A stretch of 64,000 nt of DNA, from positions 2,814,501 to 2,878,500 of the forward strand of contig NC_014230.1 of assembly GCF_000196315.1 (NCBI RefSeq), written 5' to 3'. The translations under genes and the position numbers were made by a program. The notes under the pieces were generated by a model, which searched no databases, was not told the DNA's origin, and saw only the letters and a program-made list of their open reading frames with translations. This DNA comes from Croceibacter atlanticus HTCC2559 (GTDB lineage: Bacteria > Bacteroidota > Bacteroidia > Flavobacteriales > Flavobacteriaceae). This document shows, piece by piece, positions 52,435 through 62,018 of the stretch (the first letter of the stretch is position 1; each line of letters opens with the position of its first letter).

Positions 52435-53085
52435 CTATATTTTACCTGTACGATGAAGTAGGTAAAGCACAACTATAGGTAATGCTAGCAACACAACCAT
52501 TAATAAGTTTTGGCTTAAAACCCATGGCGCAAATGCTAATGTCATGATATAACCACCTACTGCGCCGCCAAAGTGCGCATCATGACCAATATTCCCTACT
52601 TGTTTTTTCATTCCATAAATAGAATATAGTAAATACCCTATACCAAAAATATAAGCTGGAATAGGAATTGGAATAAAGAAGAAATACAGGCTCATCTCTG
52701 GATATAATAATATAGAAGCATAAATTACACCAGACACTGCACCACTTGCGCCAACAGCACTATAATGGTATTCATCCTTATGAAAATAGTAAGACAATAA
52801 GCTACCTAAAGCAAGACTTACGAGGTAAATGATTACAAACGAAAAAGTCCCTAGCCTATTAATTACAACATTGGCAAAAAAATATAACGTTATCATATTA
52901 AAAATAAGATGCGGCACGTTGGCGTGCAAAAACCCAGAAGTAATCATTCTTACCTTCTCGCCTCTCTTAATAGCACCAATATTAAATTTGTATGATTCGA
53001 AAAACTCAAAATCATTAAAGCCTTTATAAGACACTAATGCATTTGCTGCAATGATAATAATAGTAACTATGGCTATATCGCCCAT
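52435..53085 (-). CDS. Rhomboid family intramembrane serine protease
   Basis: A 216-residue membrane protein with about six hydrophobic helices. It has the rhomboid signatures: HANVPHLIFNMITLYFFANVV (about residue 54, the HxxxHxxxN-like helix), the catalytic serine in VGASGAVSGVIYAS (about residue 115), and the catalytic histidine in HDAHFGGAVGGYI (about residue 168). It cleaves transmembrane substrates within the bilayer; no substrate can be named. It diverges from the acyltransferase gene across 52 bases that hold a symmetrical promoter pair. Confidence 0.92.
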   Translation of the reverse strand: MGDIAIVTIIIIAANALVSYKGFNDFEFFESYKFNIGAIKRGEKVRMITSGFLHANVPHLIFNMITLYFFANVVINRLGTFSFVIIYLVSLALGSLLSYYFHKDEYHYSAVGASGAVSGVIYASILLYPEMSLYFFFIPIPIPAYIFGIGYLLYSIYGMKKQVGNIGHDAHFGGAVGGYIMTLAFAPWVLSQNLLMVVLLALPIVVLYLLHRTGKI

Positions 53086-53104
53086 AAATATGTAATTTAA
53101 GACT

Positions 53105-53123
53105 CAAAAATACATTATTTTTG
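53105..53123. promoter_or_regulatory. Mirror-image divergent promoter: two identical -7 elements
   Basis: CAAAAATA (53105-53112) and TATTTTTG (53116-53123) are perfect inverted copies separated by 3 bases. Each is a TAnnTTTG element on its own strand. The left one points to the rhomboid gene (leader about 13 bases) and the right one to the acyltransferase gene (leader about 8 bases). The -33 region of each falls on the other's element. Confidence 0.55.
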
Positions 53124-53137
53124 CCGAAATCTTTAAC

Positions 53138-54022
53138 ATGCAAAGACTAGCCTTTATACTTATTTACCCTTTACTTTTGGGGTTATCCAAACTTCCGTTT
53201 TGGTTATTTTATAGAGTTTCAGACTGTTGTTATTTTATTGTGTATTACATTATAAGATACAGACGAAATGTTGTAGACTCTAATCTTAAACGCGTTTTTC
53301 CTAACAAGACTAATTCTGAAATAGCTAAAATTAGAAAAGGGTTTTACAAACATATGTGCGATATGTTTTTAGAGATGATTAAAACGCTTTCTATCTCAGA
53401 CAAAGAATTAAAAAAGCGTTTTGTTTACACCAATCTTGAAGCCCTAAGAGAGTTAGAAAACCTTAACAAAGGAAATATTATTATGTGTGCACACTATGCA
53501 AGTTATGAATGGATACTTTCTGCAGCTTTTTACAACTTTAAATACAAGACTTACGGTATTTATAAAAAAATTAAGAATCCGTATTTTGATAAACTAGTTA
53601 AAGACATAAGAAGCAGATATGACTCTACCATTATCACAACATTAGAGACACCTAAAACTATGATGCGTAACAAGGCTAAAGGTACATTAGCTAGTTATGG
53701 TATGATTGCAGACCAAGCTCCTAAAGGTGGTAAAACAGATTATTGGAGAGAATTTATGGGCATAAATACACCTGTATTTGTAGGTTCTGAAGTTTTAGCC
53801 AAACGCTTAGACCTTGCTGTTACATACCTGCATATAGAAAAAGTGAAACGCGGTCATTATGAAGCTACATTTAAAACTATAACAACAGAACCAAAAACCG
53901 TTGAGAATTATAAAATTACAGATGCTTATTTCAATTATTTAGAAGACCAAATACGAGAAAAACCAGAGCATTATTTATGGACTCATAAACGCTGGAAGCA
54001 TAAAAGACCAGTTAATAGCTAA
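53138..54022 (+). CDS. LpxL/HtrB-like lysophospholipid acyltransferase
   Basis: A 294-residue protein of the lipid A late acyltransferase family. An N-terminal hydrophobic helix (LAFILIYPLLLGLSKLPFWLFYRVSD) anchors it to the inner membrane. The His-x4-Asp/Glu catalytic motif appears as AHYASYEWILSA (about residue 119), with later motifs GMIADQAPKGG and GSEVLAKRLDLAVTYLHI and the C-terminal PEHYLWTHKRWKHKRP typical of LpxL-like enzymes. It transfers an acyl chain to lipid A precursor or, in Bacteroidota, possibly to an aminolipid. The substrate is not certain. It is followed 10 bases later by the broken pyrophosphatase gene. Confidence 0.9.
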   Translation: MQRLAFILIYPLLLGLSKLPFWLFYRVSDCCYFIVYYIIRYRRNVVDSNLKRVFPNKTNSEIAKIRKGFYKHMCDMFLEMIKTLSISDKELKKRFVYTNLEALRELENLNKGNIIMCAHYASYEWILSAAFYNFKYKTYGIYKKIKNPYFDKLVKDIRSRYDSTIITTLETPKTMMRNKAKGTLASYGMIADQAPKGGKTDYWREFMGINTPVFVGSEVLAKRLDLAVTYLHIEKVKRGHYEATFKTITTEPKTVENYKITDAYFNYLEDQIREKPEHYLWTHKRWKHKRPVNS

Positions 54023-54032
54023 ACTTATATTT

Positions 54033-54639
54033 ATGCCAGCAAGCTCTAAAATAATATTAAAAATTACCTGCATTTGCGTAGTCGTGTTGTTTTTTGGTTG
54101 TAAAAACAAAGACCTCAGCAAGATTGATACCTATACTTCACAAGGTTCAATAAATGCAGTTATAGAAATTCCTGCAGGTACCACAAAAAAAATTGAGTAC
54201 AATAAAGAAACACTTGAGTTTAATGTAGACCAAATTGATGGTAAAGATAGGATCATTAAATTTTTACCATACATAGGTAATTATGGTTTTATACCTAGCA
54301 CATTAAGCGATACCGCCAAAGGTGGTGATGGTGATCCTCTAGACATTATTGTCATCTCAGAAACTAAGTCAACTGGGACAATTTTAAGCGTTATTCCTAT
54401 AGCTGTTATAAGAATTGTAGATGAAGGAAGAAGATGATAAAATTATTGCTGTTCCTTCCAACAGCTCAGATCGTATTTTAGATATAGAATCATTTAAAGA
54501 ATGGAAAGATTGTTATCCAGCAAGTATAGAGATGCTTTTAACTTGGTATAACAATTATGATTCTTCTGGGCAAAATGTTATATTAGGCATAGAAGATGAA
54601 ACTGTAGCCAAATCTATAATCAAAAAGTGGCAATTGTAA
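54033..54639 (+). pseudogene. ppa: Lipoprotein inorganic pyrophosphatase interrupted by a frameshift
   Basis: Two overlapping frames together encode one family I soluble pyrophosphatase of about 202 residues. Frame 1 (54033-54437) gives the lipoprotein signal IILKITCICVVVLFFGCKNK, then FLPYIGNYGFIPSTL, the metal-binding GDGDPLDIIV and IPIAVIRIVDEG before a TGA. Frame 2 (54421-54639) continues with EEDDKIIAVP, FKEWKDCYPASIEMLLTWY and the C-terminus. A single extra base in the purine run at 54426-54434 (ggaagaaga) explains the break: DEG is followed by E-D-D-K once one A is skipped. All active-site parts are present but split. A sequencing error in that run, or a recent loss, are equally possible. 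Family members hydrolyse PPi to phosphate. Confidence 0.82.
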
Positions 54640-54674
54640 CCGTATAGCAGTATCACGTTATTAAAACAAGCATC

Positions 54675-56012
54675 ATGAAAATCTTAATTAGCTTTATACT
54701 ATTTATCTGCATAAATATGTCTTTGTTAGCGCAAGACAATTTTAATAATGCAAGAGCAGATGCCTATTTTAATTTATTAGATAAGCATAACAAATTTATG
54801 GGTGCTGTAAAAGTGACAAAAGATGGTGAAAACCTTTACAGTAATGCCATAGGATATGCTTCTGTAACAGATAGCATTAAAAATAATGTAGATACAAAAT
54901 TTAGGATTGGCTCTATTAGTAAAACGTTTACTGCTACTATTATTTATCAACTTATCGAAGCTGGGAAATTATCATTAGACACAAAACTCTCTACATATTT
55001 TCCTAAAATTAAACATTCAGAAGAAATAACCATAAAAGAGCTGCTAAATCATAGAAGTGGTATTTATAATTTCACAACTAGTCCTGCATTTCCTTATATG
55101 ATGTATAATGAAACTTCTCACGAAGATTTATTAGAGTTAATTTATAATTTAGAACCTGCTTTTTATCCAAACGATAAGTCTGAATATAGCAACACCAACT
55201 ATGTACTTTTAAGTTATATAATTGAAGAAATTGAAGGCCAAGACTATGCAAAAAGTTTACAGTCTAGGATAGCAGAACCTTTAGGTTTAAAAAATACGTA
55301 TTATGGTAAGGGAATAGAAATAGCAAATAATGAAGCCTCATCATTTCAATATGTTTCATCTTGGAGTAAATTAGACGATTCTCATTTAAGTATTCCTAGC
55401 GGTGCTGGAGCAATAGTTTCTACAGTTTCAGACTTAACTATTTTTATAAACTCACTTTTAACTACAGAGAAACTTATTACAAGTACATCATTAGATCAAA
55501 TGAAAACTACTATAGATCATTTTGGTCACGGTTTATTTAAAGTTCCTTTTTATGAAGATTCTGGTTTTGGCCATGGCGGCTCTATAGACGGTTTTAAATC
55601 TGAGCTATATTATTTCCCTGCTTCTAAAATTGCAGTTTCAATATTATCTAATGGCTTAGCACTTAACTTAAATGATGTTTTAGTTACAGTGTTAAATATA
55701 GCTTACAATAAAGACGTTGAGTTGCCAGATTTTTCAGAATTCAATATCTCTTCAGAACTATTATCACAGTATGAAGGAACATTTAGCTCACCGAGTTTTC
55801 CTCTTAAAATTACTATATCTTCAGACGGTAATTCACTTAAAGCCCAAGCAAAAGGACAAGGTGCTTTTCCTTTAACAGCAAAATCAAAAACACAATTCGA
55901 GTTTTCTGGTGCAGGTATTAAAATTATGTTTGATAAATTGGAAGAAGGAATTTACAAGGAGTTTACCTTTACCCAAGCAGGACAACAATTTACACTTACA
56001 CAAGAAGACTAA
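54675..56012 (+). CDS. Secreted serine hydrolase, beta-lactamase/penicillin-binding fold
   Basis: A 445-residue exported enzyme. A signal peptide (LISFILFICINMSLLAQ) precedes a class C beta-lactamase-like domain (about 25-350). The nucleophile motif S-x-x-K is in RIGSISKTFTATIIYQL, followed by the LNHRSGIYNF loop, the Y-x-N motif in SEYSNTNYVLLSYI, and HGGSIDGF, the third box. A C-terminal DUF3471-like beta domain follows (LLSQYEGTFSSPSFPLKITISSDG, about 365-445). Relatives are D-aminopeptidases, esterases or peptidases; true beta-lactamase activity is unlikely but cannot be ruled out. It follows the broken pyrophosphatase by 35 bases. Confidence 0.9.
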   Translation: MKILISFILFICINMSLLAQDNFNNARADAYFNLLDKHNKFMGAVKVTKDGENLYSNAIGYASVTDSIKNNVDTKFRIGSISKTFTATIIYQLIEAGKLSLDTKLSTYFPKIKHSEEITIKELLNHRSGIYNFTTSPAFPYMMYNETSHEDLLELIYNLEPAFYPNDKSEYSNTNYVLLSYIIEEIEGQDYAKSLQSRIAEPLGLKNTYYGKGIEIANNEASSFQYVSSWSKLDDSHLSIPSGAGAIVSTVSDLTIFINSLLTTEKLITSTSLDQMKTTIDHFGHGLFKVPFYEDSGFGHGGSIDGFKSELYYFPASKIAVSILSNGLALNLNDVLVTVLNIAYNKDVELPDFSEFNISSELLSQYEGTFSSPSFPLKITISSDGNSLKAQAKGQGAFPLTAKSKTQFEFSGAGIKIMFDKLEEGIYKEFTFTQAGQQFTLTQED

Positions 56013-56026
56013 TTACTAAACATTTC

Positions 56027-56761
56027 ATGGAACCAATTAGAATTAATAAATACTTTACAACAATTGGCTTTTGCTCTCGCAGAAAAGCAGATAAGCTTAT
56101 TGAAGCTGGTTACGTAACCGTAAACGGTAAACGCCCAGAAATGGGTCAAAAAATAGATCCTGCAAAAGATAAAGTACGCGTTAATGGAAAGCTTGTTGGA
56201 CAAGAAGAAGAAAAACCTGTGTACTTAGTTTTTAATAAACCCGTTGGTATTGTTTGTACCACAGATACACACGTAGAGAAAGATAATATTATAGATTACA
56301 TTAATTATCCTAGCCGTATATTCCCAATAGGACGATTAGACAAACCTAGTGAAGGTCTTATTTTCTTAACCAATGATGGAGATATTGTAAACAAAATATT
56401 AAGAGCAAGAAACCACCACGAAAAAGAATACATTGTTACTGTAGATCGTGTTATTTCTGATGATTTTGTAAATAGAATGAAATCTGGAATTCCTATTTTA
56501 GATACTGTAACACGTGAATGCGAAGTAGAAAAAATTACTGATTATATGTTTAAAATTGTGTTGACTCAAGGTCTTAACAGACAAATTAGACGTATGTGTG
56601 AGTATTTGGGTTACGAGGTACTAACCCTTAAACGTATTAGAATTATGAATGTAACTCTAGATATTCCAGTTGGAGAATATAGAGATTTTACAGATCAAGA
56701 ATTTAAAGAGCTGCAAGATTTATTAGAAGACTCAGAGAAAACCGCTCCAGAAAATAACTAA
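56027..56761 (+). CDS. rluF: 23S rRNA pseudouridine(2604) synthase
   Basis: A 244-residue pseudouridine synthase of the RsuA/RluBEF family. An N-terminal S4 RNA-binding domain (RINKYFTTIGFCSRRKADKLIEAGYVTVNG, residues 4-33) is followed by the catalytic domain with YLVFNKPVGIVCTTD, the catalytic aspartate in IGRLDKPSEGLIFLTNDGD (about residue 106), and LTQGLNRQIRRMCEYLGYEV. The wording TQGLNRQIRRMCEYLGYEV and the length favour RluF (U2604) over RluB or RsuA. A charged acidic tail ends the protein. It follows the serine hydrolase by 14 bases. Confidence 0.9.
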   Translation: MEPIRINKYFTTIGFCSRRKADKLIEAGYVTVNGKRPEMGQKIDPAKDKVRVNGKLVGQEEEKPVYLVFNKPVGIVCTTDTHVEKDNIIDYINYPSRIFPIGRLDKPSEGLIFLTNDGDIVNKILRARNHHEKEYIVTVDRVISDDFVNRMKSGIPILDTVTRECEVEKITDYMFKIVLTQGLNRQIRRMCEYLGYEVLTLKRIRIMNVTLDIPVGEYRDFTDQEFKELQDLLEDSEKTAPENN

Positions 56762-56843
56762 AATGCTTAATTGCTAAAGACATATTGGTTTTAAGTTATT
56801 TTTAAATATTTTTTATTTTGAAGCACTTATCTTTAAAATTAAA

Positions 56844-57095
56844 ATGGCAAAGAAGAACGATATACCTAGTGTTAAGAATGAGGAGCAATATGAAGCACTA
56901 AGAGACAAAGGCTATAGTAAAGAAAAATCTGCACGAATTGCCAATACACCAGATTCTGGTAAAAAAGGTGGTAAAGCAGATACTTATGAGGATAGGACAA
57001 AAGACGAATTATATAAGCAAGCCAAAAAAGTAGGTATAGATGGTCGATCAAACATGTCTAAAAAAGAACTTATTAAAGCATTAAGAAATAACTAA
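56844..57095 (+). CDS. Small Rho-N/SAP-like DNA-binding domain protein
   Basis: An 83-residue basic protein. The first half (EEQYEALRDKGYSKEKSARIANTPDSGKKGGKA) matches short proteins annotated as DUF7218. The second half (RTKDELYKQAKKVGIDGRSNMSKKELIKALRNN) is a Rho termination factor N-terminal-like or SAP-like helix-extended-loop-helix motif that usually binds nucleic acid. No signal is seen, so it should be cytoplasmic. It lies 82 bases after rluF with a near-consensus -7 element (TATCTTTA, 56828-56835) just before the ATG. Its function is unknown; similar small proteins are common and are sometimes stress-induced. Confidence 0.75.
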   Translation: MAKKNDIPSVKNEEQYEALRDKGYSKEKSARIANTPDSGKKGGKADTYEDRTKDELYKQAKKVGIDGRSNMSKKELIKALRNN

Positions 57096-57109
57096 CCAAA
57101 CAGTATTAA

Positions 57110-57535
57110 ATGTCTAAAATTAACCCTTTTCACTTAGCAATACCAGTACACAACCTTCAGAAAGCGCGTGAGTTTTATAGAGACGTTTTAGGTTGCCAGG
57201 AAGGAAGAAGCTCAGACCATTGGGTAGATTTTAATTTCTTTGGGCACCAATTAGTTATTCATTATAAAGAACAATCTAAATCTGAATCAAGCAATACTAA
57301 TCCTGTTGATGGTAAGGATGTACCTATACCCCATTTTGGCGTTGTGTTACATTGGGCTGTATTTCAAAAATTTTCAAAAGACCTAAAGAGTAAACATATT
57401 GATTTTGTAATTGAGCCCTATATTAGGTTTGAAGGAAAAACTGGTGAACAGGCGACTATGTTTTTTTATGATCCTTGTGGCAATGCATTAGAATTTAAAG
57501 CCTTTAAAGATATGTCTCAACTTTTTGCATCCTAA
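57110..57535 (+). CDS. VOC/glyoxalase-family protein
   Basis: A 141-residue vicinal oxygen chelate fold protein. It opens [27 protein letters not shown] with the first metal-ligand histidine, then [13 protein letters not shown] and HFGVVLHW, and ends [22 protein letters not shown] with the glutamate ligand. This two-module layout matches glyoxalase/dioxygenase-like proteins of unknown substrate. It is cytoplasmic. It lies 14 bases after the small Rho-N-like gene and 6 bases before an AI-2E family gene, so probably co-transcribed. Confidence 0.86.
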   Translation: MSKINPFHLAIPVHNLQKAREFYRDVLGCQEGRSSDHWVDFNFFGHQLVIHYKEQSKSESSNTNPVDGKDVPIPHFGVVLHWAVFQKFSKDLKSKHIDFVIEPYIRFEGKTGEQATMFFYDPCGNALEFKAFKDMSQLFAS

Positions 57536-57541
57536 CAACCC

Positions 57542-58561
57542 ATGAAAAAACTTTCTCCAACACTTGTAAGACAACTATTTGTCATAATTATTATCCTGTT
57601 TTTACTTATTTTAATTTTTAGAGAAATTATCCCTTATCTGGGTGGTGTTTTAGGTGCTATTACATTTTATGTTCTTCTAAGAAAATGGATGGTAATATTA
57701 TTGCGTAAAGGTTGGAACGAAAACCTAGCAAGCGGTTTATTAATGCTTGGTTCATTTGTAGGGATCTTAGTCCCAATTAGTTTAATTATCATTATGCTAA
57801 CCTCAAAGATTGGTAAAGCTGTAGATAACTCTGAACGTGTTATTGAAGCTGTAAAAACACAAGTTGACAAATGGGAGTTAAGCGTTGGTTATGACCTAAG
57901 CTCACAAATAGATACTGGAAAAATAGCAAGTTGGGTTGGAGATAATCTAAAGAATTTAGCTGGAGGTACTTTTGATGCTTTTATTGCAATAGGTATATTA
58001 TATTTTATGTTGTATTATATGCTTACCAACCGTAGCCAACTAAGAGAAGCTTTAGATGAATATATACCAATTGGTCACGATAATTTAATTCTTATTGGTA
58101 AGGAAAGTAGTGATTTGGTAAGAGCAAATGCAATTGGTATTCCATTAGTTGCAATTTGCCAAGGTATTATAGCTCTTATTGGGTTTTTAATATTTGGTGT
58201 ACCAGATCCTTTCTTTTGGTTTGTTATAACTACCATAGGATCTATGATTCCTTTTATTGGTACAGCAATTGGTATCATACCTGTCACAATTTTACTTTAT
58301 GCACAAGGTATGCATTGGCAAGCTATAGCTATATTTATTTACGGTATGGTAGTCGTGGGTGCTACAGATAATTTTATACGTTTATATATGTTACAAAAGC
58401 TTTCTAATGTACACCCATTAATTACATTATTTGGAGTAGTTGTAGGTGTACCACTTTTCGGATTTATTGGTTTAATTTTTGGACCATTATTAATCTCTCT
58501 TTTCTTGTTAATTGTGAAAATTTATAAGAATGAGTATGGAAAGAATGAAGCTCGTCTTTAA
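57542..58561 (+). CDS. AI-2E/PerM family membrane transporter (second copy)
   Basis: A 339-residue membrane protein with about seven helices. N-terminal helices (LFVIIIILFLLILIFREIIPYLGGVLGAITFYVLL) are followed by a soluble loop at about 85-135, then FDAFIAIGILYFMLYYMLTN, the conserved GSMIPFIGTAIGIIPVTILL (about 240) and HPLITLFGVVVGVPLFGFIGLIFGPLLISLFLLI. This is the family layout. It differs from the paralogue at 36652-37740 and is closer to the ordinary YdiK-like group. The substrate is unknown. After it comes a 149-base gap with no gene and no clear promoter match. Confidence 0.87.
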   Translation: MKKLSPTLVRQLFVIIIILFLLILIFREIIPYLGGVLGAITFYVLLRKWMVILLRKGWNENLASGLLMLGSFVGILVPISLIIIMLTSKIGKAVDNSERVIEAVKTQVDKWELSVGYDLSSQIDTGKIASWVGDNLKNLAGGTFDAFIAIGILYFMLYYMLTNRSQLREALDEYIPIGHDNLILIGKESSDLVRANAIGIPLVAICQGIIALIGFLIFGVPDPFFWFVITTIGSMIPFIGTAIGIIPVTILLYAQGMHWQAIAIFIYGMVVVGATDNFIRLYMLQKLSNVHPLITLFGVVVGVPLFGFIGLIFGPLLISLFLLIVKIYKNEYGKNEARL

Positions 58562-58710
58562 AATTTGATTCCTCAAAAAATCAATCTCTCAACGAAGTAT
58601 TTTACCTTTCATCAGTAAGTTTAGTTGTATTATATTAAATAATATTAAATTATTATTATGTTAATCAGATAATTAATATCATTGATAGTTATTAAAAAAT
58701 CAATAGTATT

Positions 58711-61700
58711 ATGAACTTGAAAACTACCTTACTTTTCTCTGTGTTAGCCTGCTTATTCTTGTCAGGATTGCACGCTCAAAACGGGAACGATTGGTCTAGA
58801 TCGACTAGACAAATTACACAACAAGAAGTTGGCTTTAGAAATGATCATATGCCAACAACTTTTGAGCTTTTCAATTTAGATATTGAAAACTTAAAAAGCA
58901 AATTATATAACGCGCCTAAACGAGGTGAGTTTTTCGGAAAATCTAATCATATTATTAGTGTTCCTACAACTGGAGGAAATTTTGAAAGATTTGGAGTTTT
59001 AGATACTCAAACATTACATCCAGAGCTACAAGCTAAATATCCAAACATAAGAAGTTATGTTGCTCAGTCTTTAGACAATCCTGGTAACTATATGCGTTTT
59101 AGTGTTACTAATAGCGGTTTACATGCTAGTATTTCAAGACCTGGACAATCTACAGTTTACATTGACCCTTATACAAAAGACAAGTCTGTCTATATGGTTT
59201 ATAAAAGAGACCATTTGGTAAACTTGTCTGTAGGAGAATTTTCTTGTGAGACAGACAATTCTTTTGTAGAAGTAGATAGAGGTTCTTTCCCTTCTAACAC
59301 GTTAAGAGCTACAAACGACACTAAAATTAGAGTGTTTGAGCTAGCATTATCTTGTACTGGAGAATATGCTCAACTTTTTGCAGGCACTGGTGATGAAGCT
59401 ACACAGAAAGCTAATGTACTATCCGAAATGGTGGTTGCTATGAGCCGAGTAAATAGTGTTTATGAAAAAGAAATGGGAATTACATTTGAGTTGATACCAA
59501 ATACAGACCTAATCATTTATTTAGATCCAGAGACAGATCCATGGGATGGTGAGTATAATGACAAAACTCAAGAGGTAATAGATATGGTAATTGGTGACGA
59601 GAATTATGATATAGGTCATAATTTTAATACTTCTGGTGGTGGTAATGCTGGATGTATAGGGTGTGTTTGTAATTCAGGAAATAAAGGTAGTGGTTATACA
59701 GGTCTTCCAAACCCAACAGGCGATCCTTTTTATATTGATTACGTAGCACATGAAATGGGACACCAAATTGGAGGATACCACACCAACAATGGAACACTAA
59801 CGTGTTTAAAATCTGGTAATAATACTGAAGTAGAACCAGGAAGTGGCTCTACAATAATGGGGTATGCTGGGATTTGCCTTGGTCAAAATGTTCAAGATCA
59901 ATCTGATGATTATTTTAACTACGTAAACATAAGAGATATAAGTGCTAATATACAATCTGGGGTAAGCTCATTTTGTCCTGATATAATAGAAACATCTACA
60001 ATTAACAATGCACCAACAGCAGATGCTGGCGCAGATTATACAATTCCTATTAACACTGCATTTCAACTTACCGGTGTTGGTGAAGATCCAGATTCAGATG
60101 ATATATTAACTTACACTTGGGAACAAAATGACAATGAAGACATGCAATCACCATTACTTCCTATAGCTTTAGCTACAGCTGGACCTATGTTTAGATCTAG
60201 AAGAGGTACTGTAGAACCTTTTAGGTTTTTTCCTCAATTAAGTGATATTTTAGACAACAACCTTACTCCTACTTGGGAAGTAATCCCTAGCAACCAAAGA
60301 GATTTTGAATTTGCATTAACTGTAAGAGATAATGTCATGTATGCAGGGCAAACGGCAGATGATTTGATGACCTTATCTACTGATATTTTAGCTGGTCCTT
60401 TTGAAGTTTCTTCTCAAAACAATGCAACAACTTGGATACAAGGAGAAACAGAAACCATCTCATGGAATGTTGCAGGAACAGATGGCACATCAGTAAATTG
60501 TCAAATTGTAAACATCCTGTTTTCTGCAGCAGGTGATTTTTCTGATACTGTTGTTTTAGCTTTAAACACCCTAAATGATGGTGATGAAGACATTACTGTG
60601 CCGCCAACTTTAACTACTACTGGAAGACTTATGGTAAAGGCAGCAGATAATGTGTTTTTAGATGTTAATGATAGTGCTATTACTATTGAAGAAGCTGTTG
60701 AAGCTACATTCTTTTTAACTGCAAATGAGGTAGAAAAAGACGCTTGTTCTAATGCTGGTTCAGAAACTCTTACATTTACTTACACACCTTCATCATCGTT
60801 TACAGAAACTGTAACATACTCTGCAACAGGATTACCTACAGGAGCTTCTGCTACATTTTCACCAGAGACTTCTAGTACGACTACAGAAACTGTAACAATG
60901 ACAATAAGTGGTTTTGAGAATGCTTCTTCTGGAGATTATGTAATTACATATCAAGGTGATTCTGGTAGCTTATCTAAAACTCAAGATGCTACAATTTCAC
61001 TTATAGGTACAAACTTTGACACACCAAGCTTAAGTGCTCCTGCAAATAACAGCGAGAACCAAAGTACTTCTCCACAATATATGTGGTCTGAAGATTCAAC
61101 AGGTGCTTCAGAATCTTATACTATTGAAGTTTCTACAAACGAAACTTTTACAAATATTATTGAAACAGCTACAGTTGAAACAACAATGTACAATTCTTCT
61201 ATAGTCTTAAATGAATCAACTAACTATTATTGGAGAGTAAAACCATTTAATGATTGCGGTGAAGCTGAGTTTACAAACTCAAATCAATTTACAACTGGTG
61301 TTTCAACATGTAATAGTGAAGAAAATACATCTGCAACACTAACAAGCTCAATAGTTTCAGTAACAAGTTCTATAACAATAGATGATGATTTACCTATCTC
61401 TGATATTAATGTTTTAATAGATTTAAAGCACACATATGTTTCAGACCTTACTTTAGAACTCGAAAGCCCTTCAGGTACAACAGTAGTATTAATTAGTGGT
61501 GCTTGTGGAGAAGAAGATGATATTTTAGCAACATTTGATGATGCTGGTAATGTAAATTCATGTTCTGGAACACCAACAGTAAATGGTACTGTAAGACCAC
61601 AAGATGCCCTTTCTGCTTTTAATAATGAAAGTACTCAAGGAACCTGGACATTAACTATTTCAGATTCATTTATTGGGGATGATGGTACACTTGATTATTG

Positions 61701-61992
61701 GGCTATTGAATATTGTGGCATTGACGAAGTGTTGACAACAAATGATGTAACATTAACTAATGATATCATTATGTACCCTAATCCTTCTAATACAACTGTA
61801 AACTTTAGTTTCTCTAATTCTAAAAATTTAGATGTGAAATTATTTGATATGTTAGGAAGATCTGTTTTAAAAACAACACTATCTCAAGCTAACAATACGG
61901 TTAATGTTTCTAACTTAGCAACAGGTGCTTACTTAGTGCAAATTAAAACTGATAATGGTAAGACTACTACTAAACGATTAATTGTAGAGTAA
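58711..61992 (+). CDS. Secreted reprolysin-like zinc metalloprotease with T9SS sorting domain
   Basis: A 1093-residue secreted enzyme. The signal peptide is about residues 1-22 (LLFSVLACLFLSGLHAQ). A propeptide-like region leads to a catalytic domain at about 205-430 with the zinc motif HEMGHQIGGYH (residues 347-357) and a Met-turn-like IMGYAG near 390, so it belongs to the metzincins (M12B-like). Ig-like/fibronectin-like beta domains follow to about 870. A proprotein-convertase P-domain-like region (about 870-1005, ITIDDDLPISDINVLIDLKHTYVSDL) precedes a type A T9SS C-terminal domain (MYPNPSNTTVNF to the end). It is exported through the Sec and type IX systems and released or anchored at the surface. 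Confidence 0.92.
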   Translation: MNLKTTLLFSVLACLFLSGLHAQNGNDWSRSTRQITQQEVGFRNDHMPTTFELFNLDIENLKSKLYNAPKRGEFFGKSNHIISVPTTGGNFERFGVLDTQTLHPELQAKYPNIRSYVAQSLDNPGNYMRFSVTNSGLHASISRPGQSTVYIDPYTKDKSVYMVYKRDHLVNLSVGEFSCETDNSFVEVDRGSFPSNTLRATNDTKIRVFELALSCTGEYAQLFAGTGDEATQKANVLSEMVVAMSRVNSVYEKEMGITFELIPNTDLIIYLDPETDPWDGEYNDKTQEVIDMVIGDENYDIGHNFNTSGGGNAGCIGCVCNSGNKGSGYTGLPNPTGDPFYIDYVAHEMGHQIGGYHTNNGTLTCLKSGNNTEVEPGSGSTIMGYAGICLGQNVQDQSDDYFNYVNIRDISANIQSGVSSFCPDIIETSTINNAPTADAGADYTIPINTAFQLTGVGEDPDSDDILTYTWEQNDNEDMQSPLLPIALATAGPMFRSRRGTVEPFRFFPQLSDILDNNLTPTWEVIPSNQRDFEFALTVRDNVMYAGQTADDLMTLSTDILAGPFEVSSQNNATTWIQGETETISWNVAGTDGTSVNCQIVNILFSAAGDFSDTVVLALNTLNDGDEDITVPPTLTTTGRLMVKAADNVFLDVNDSAITIEEAVEATFFLTANEVEKDACSNAGSETLTFTYTPSSSFTETVTYSATGLPTGASATFSPETSSTTTETVTMTISGFENASSGDYVITYQGDSGSLSKTQDATISLIGTNFDTPSLSAPANNSENQSTSPQYMWSEDSTGASESYTIEVSTNETFTNIIETATVETTMYNSSIVLNESTNYYWRVKPFNDCGEAEFTNSNQFTTGVSTCNSEENTSATLTSSIVSVTSSITIDDDLPISDINVLIDLKHTYVSDLTLELESPSGTTVVLISGACGEEDDILATFDDAGNVNSCSGTPTVNGTVRPQDALSAFNNESTQGTWTLTISDSFIGDDGTLDYWAIEYCGIDEVLTTNDVTLTNDIIMYPNPSNTTVNFSFSNSKNLDVKLFDMLGRSVLKTTLSQANNTVNVSNLATGAYLVQIKTDNGKTTTKRLIVE

Positions 61993-62018
61993 TTAATTTA
62001 CCAAGCTCAATACTAATG

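Noticed and set aside
54426-54437. Programmed frameshifting in the pyrophosphatase gene
   Set aside because: There is no known slippery signal of the prfB type or strong downstream structure, and pyrophosphatases are not known to use frameshifting.
54421-54639. Separate small gene in the second frame of the pyrophosphatase region
   Set aside because: Its sequence continues the pyrophosphatase family exactly where the first frame stops, so it is the second part of one broken gene.
58562-58710. Regulatory element or small gene upstream of the metalloprotease
   Set aside because: The 149-base gap is AT-rich, with only a 6-base inverted repeat (ATTGAT/ATCAAT) and no exact -7 element or ORF of note.
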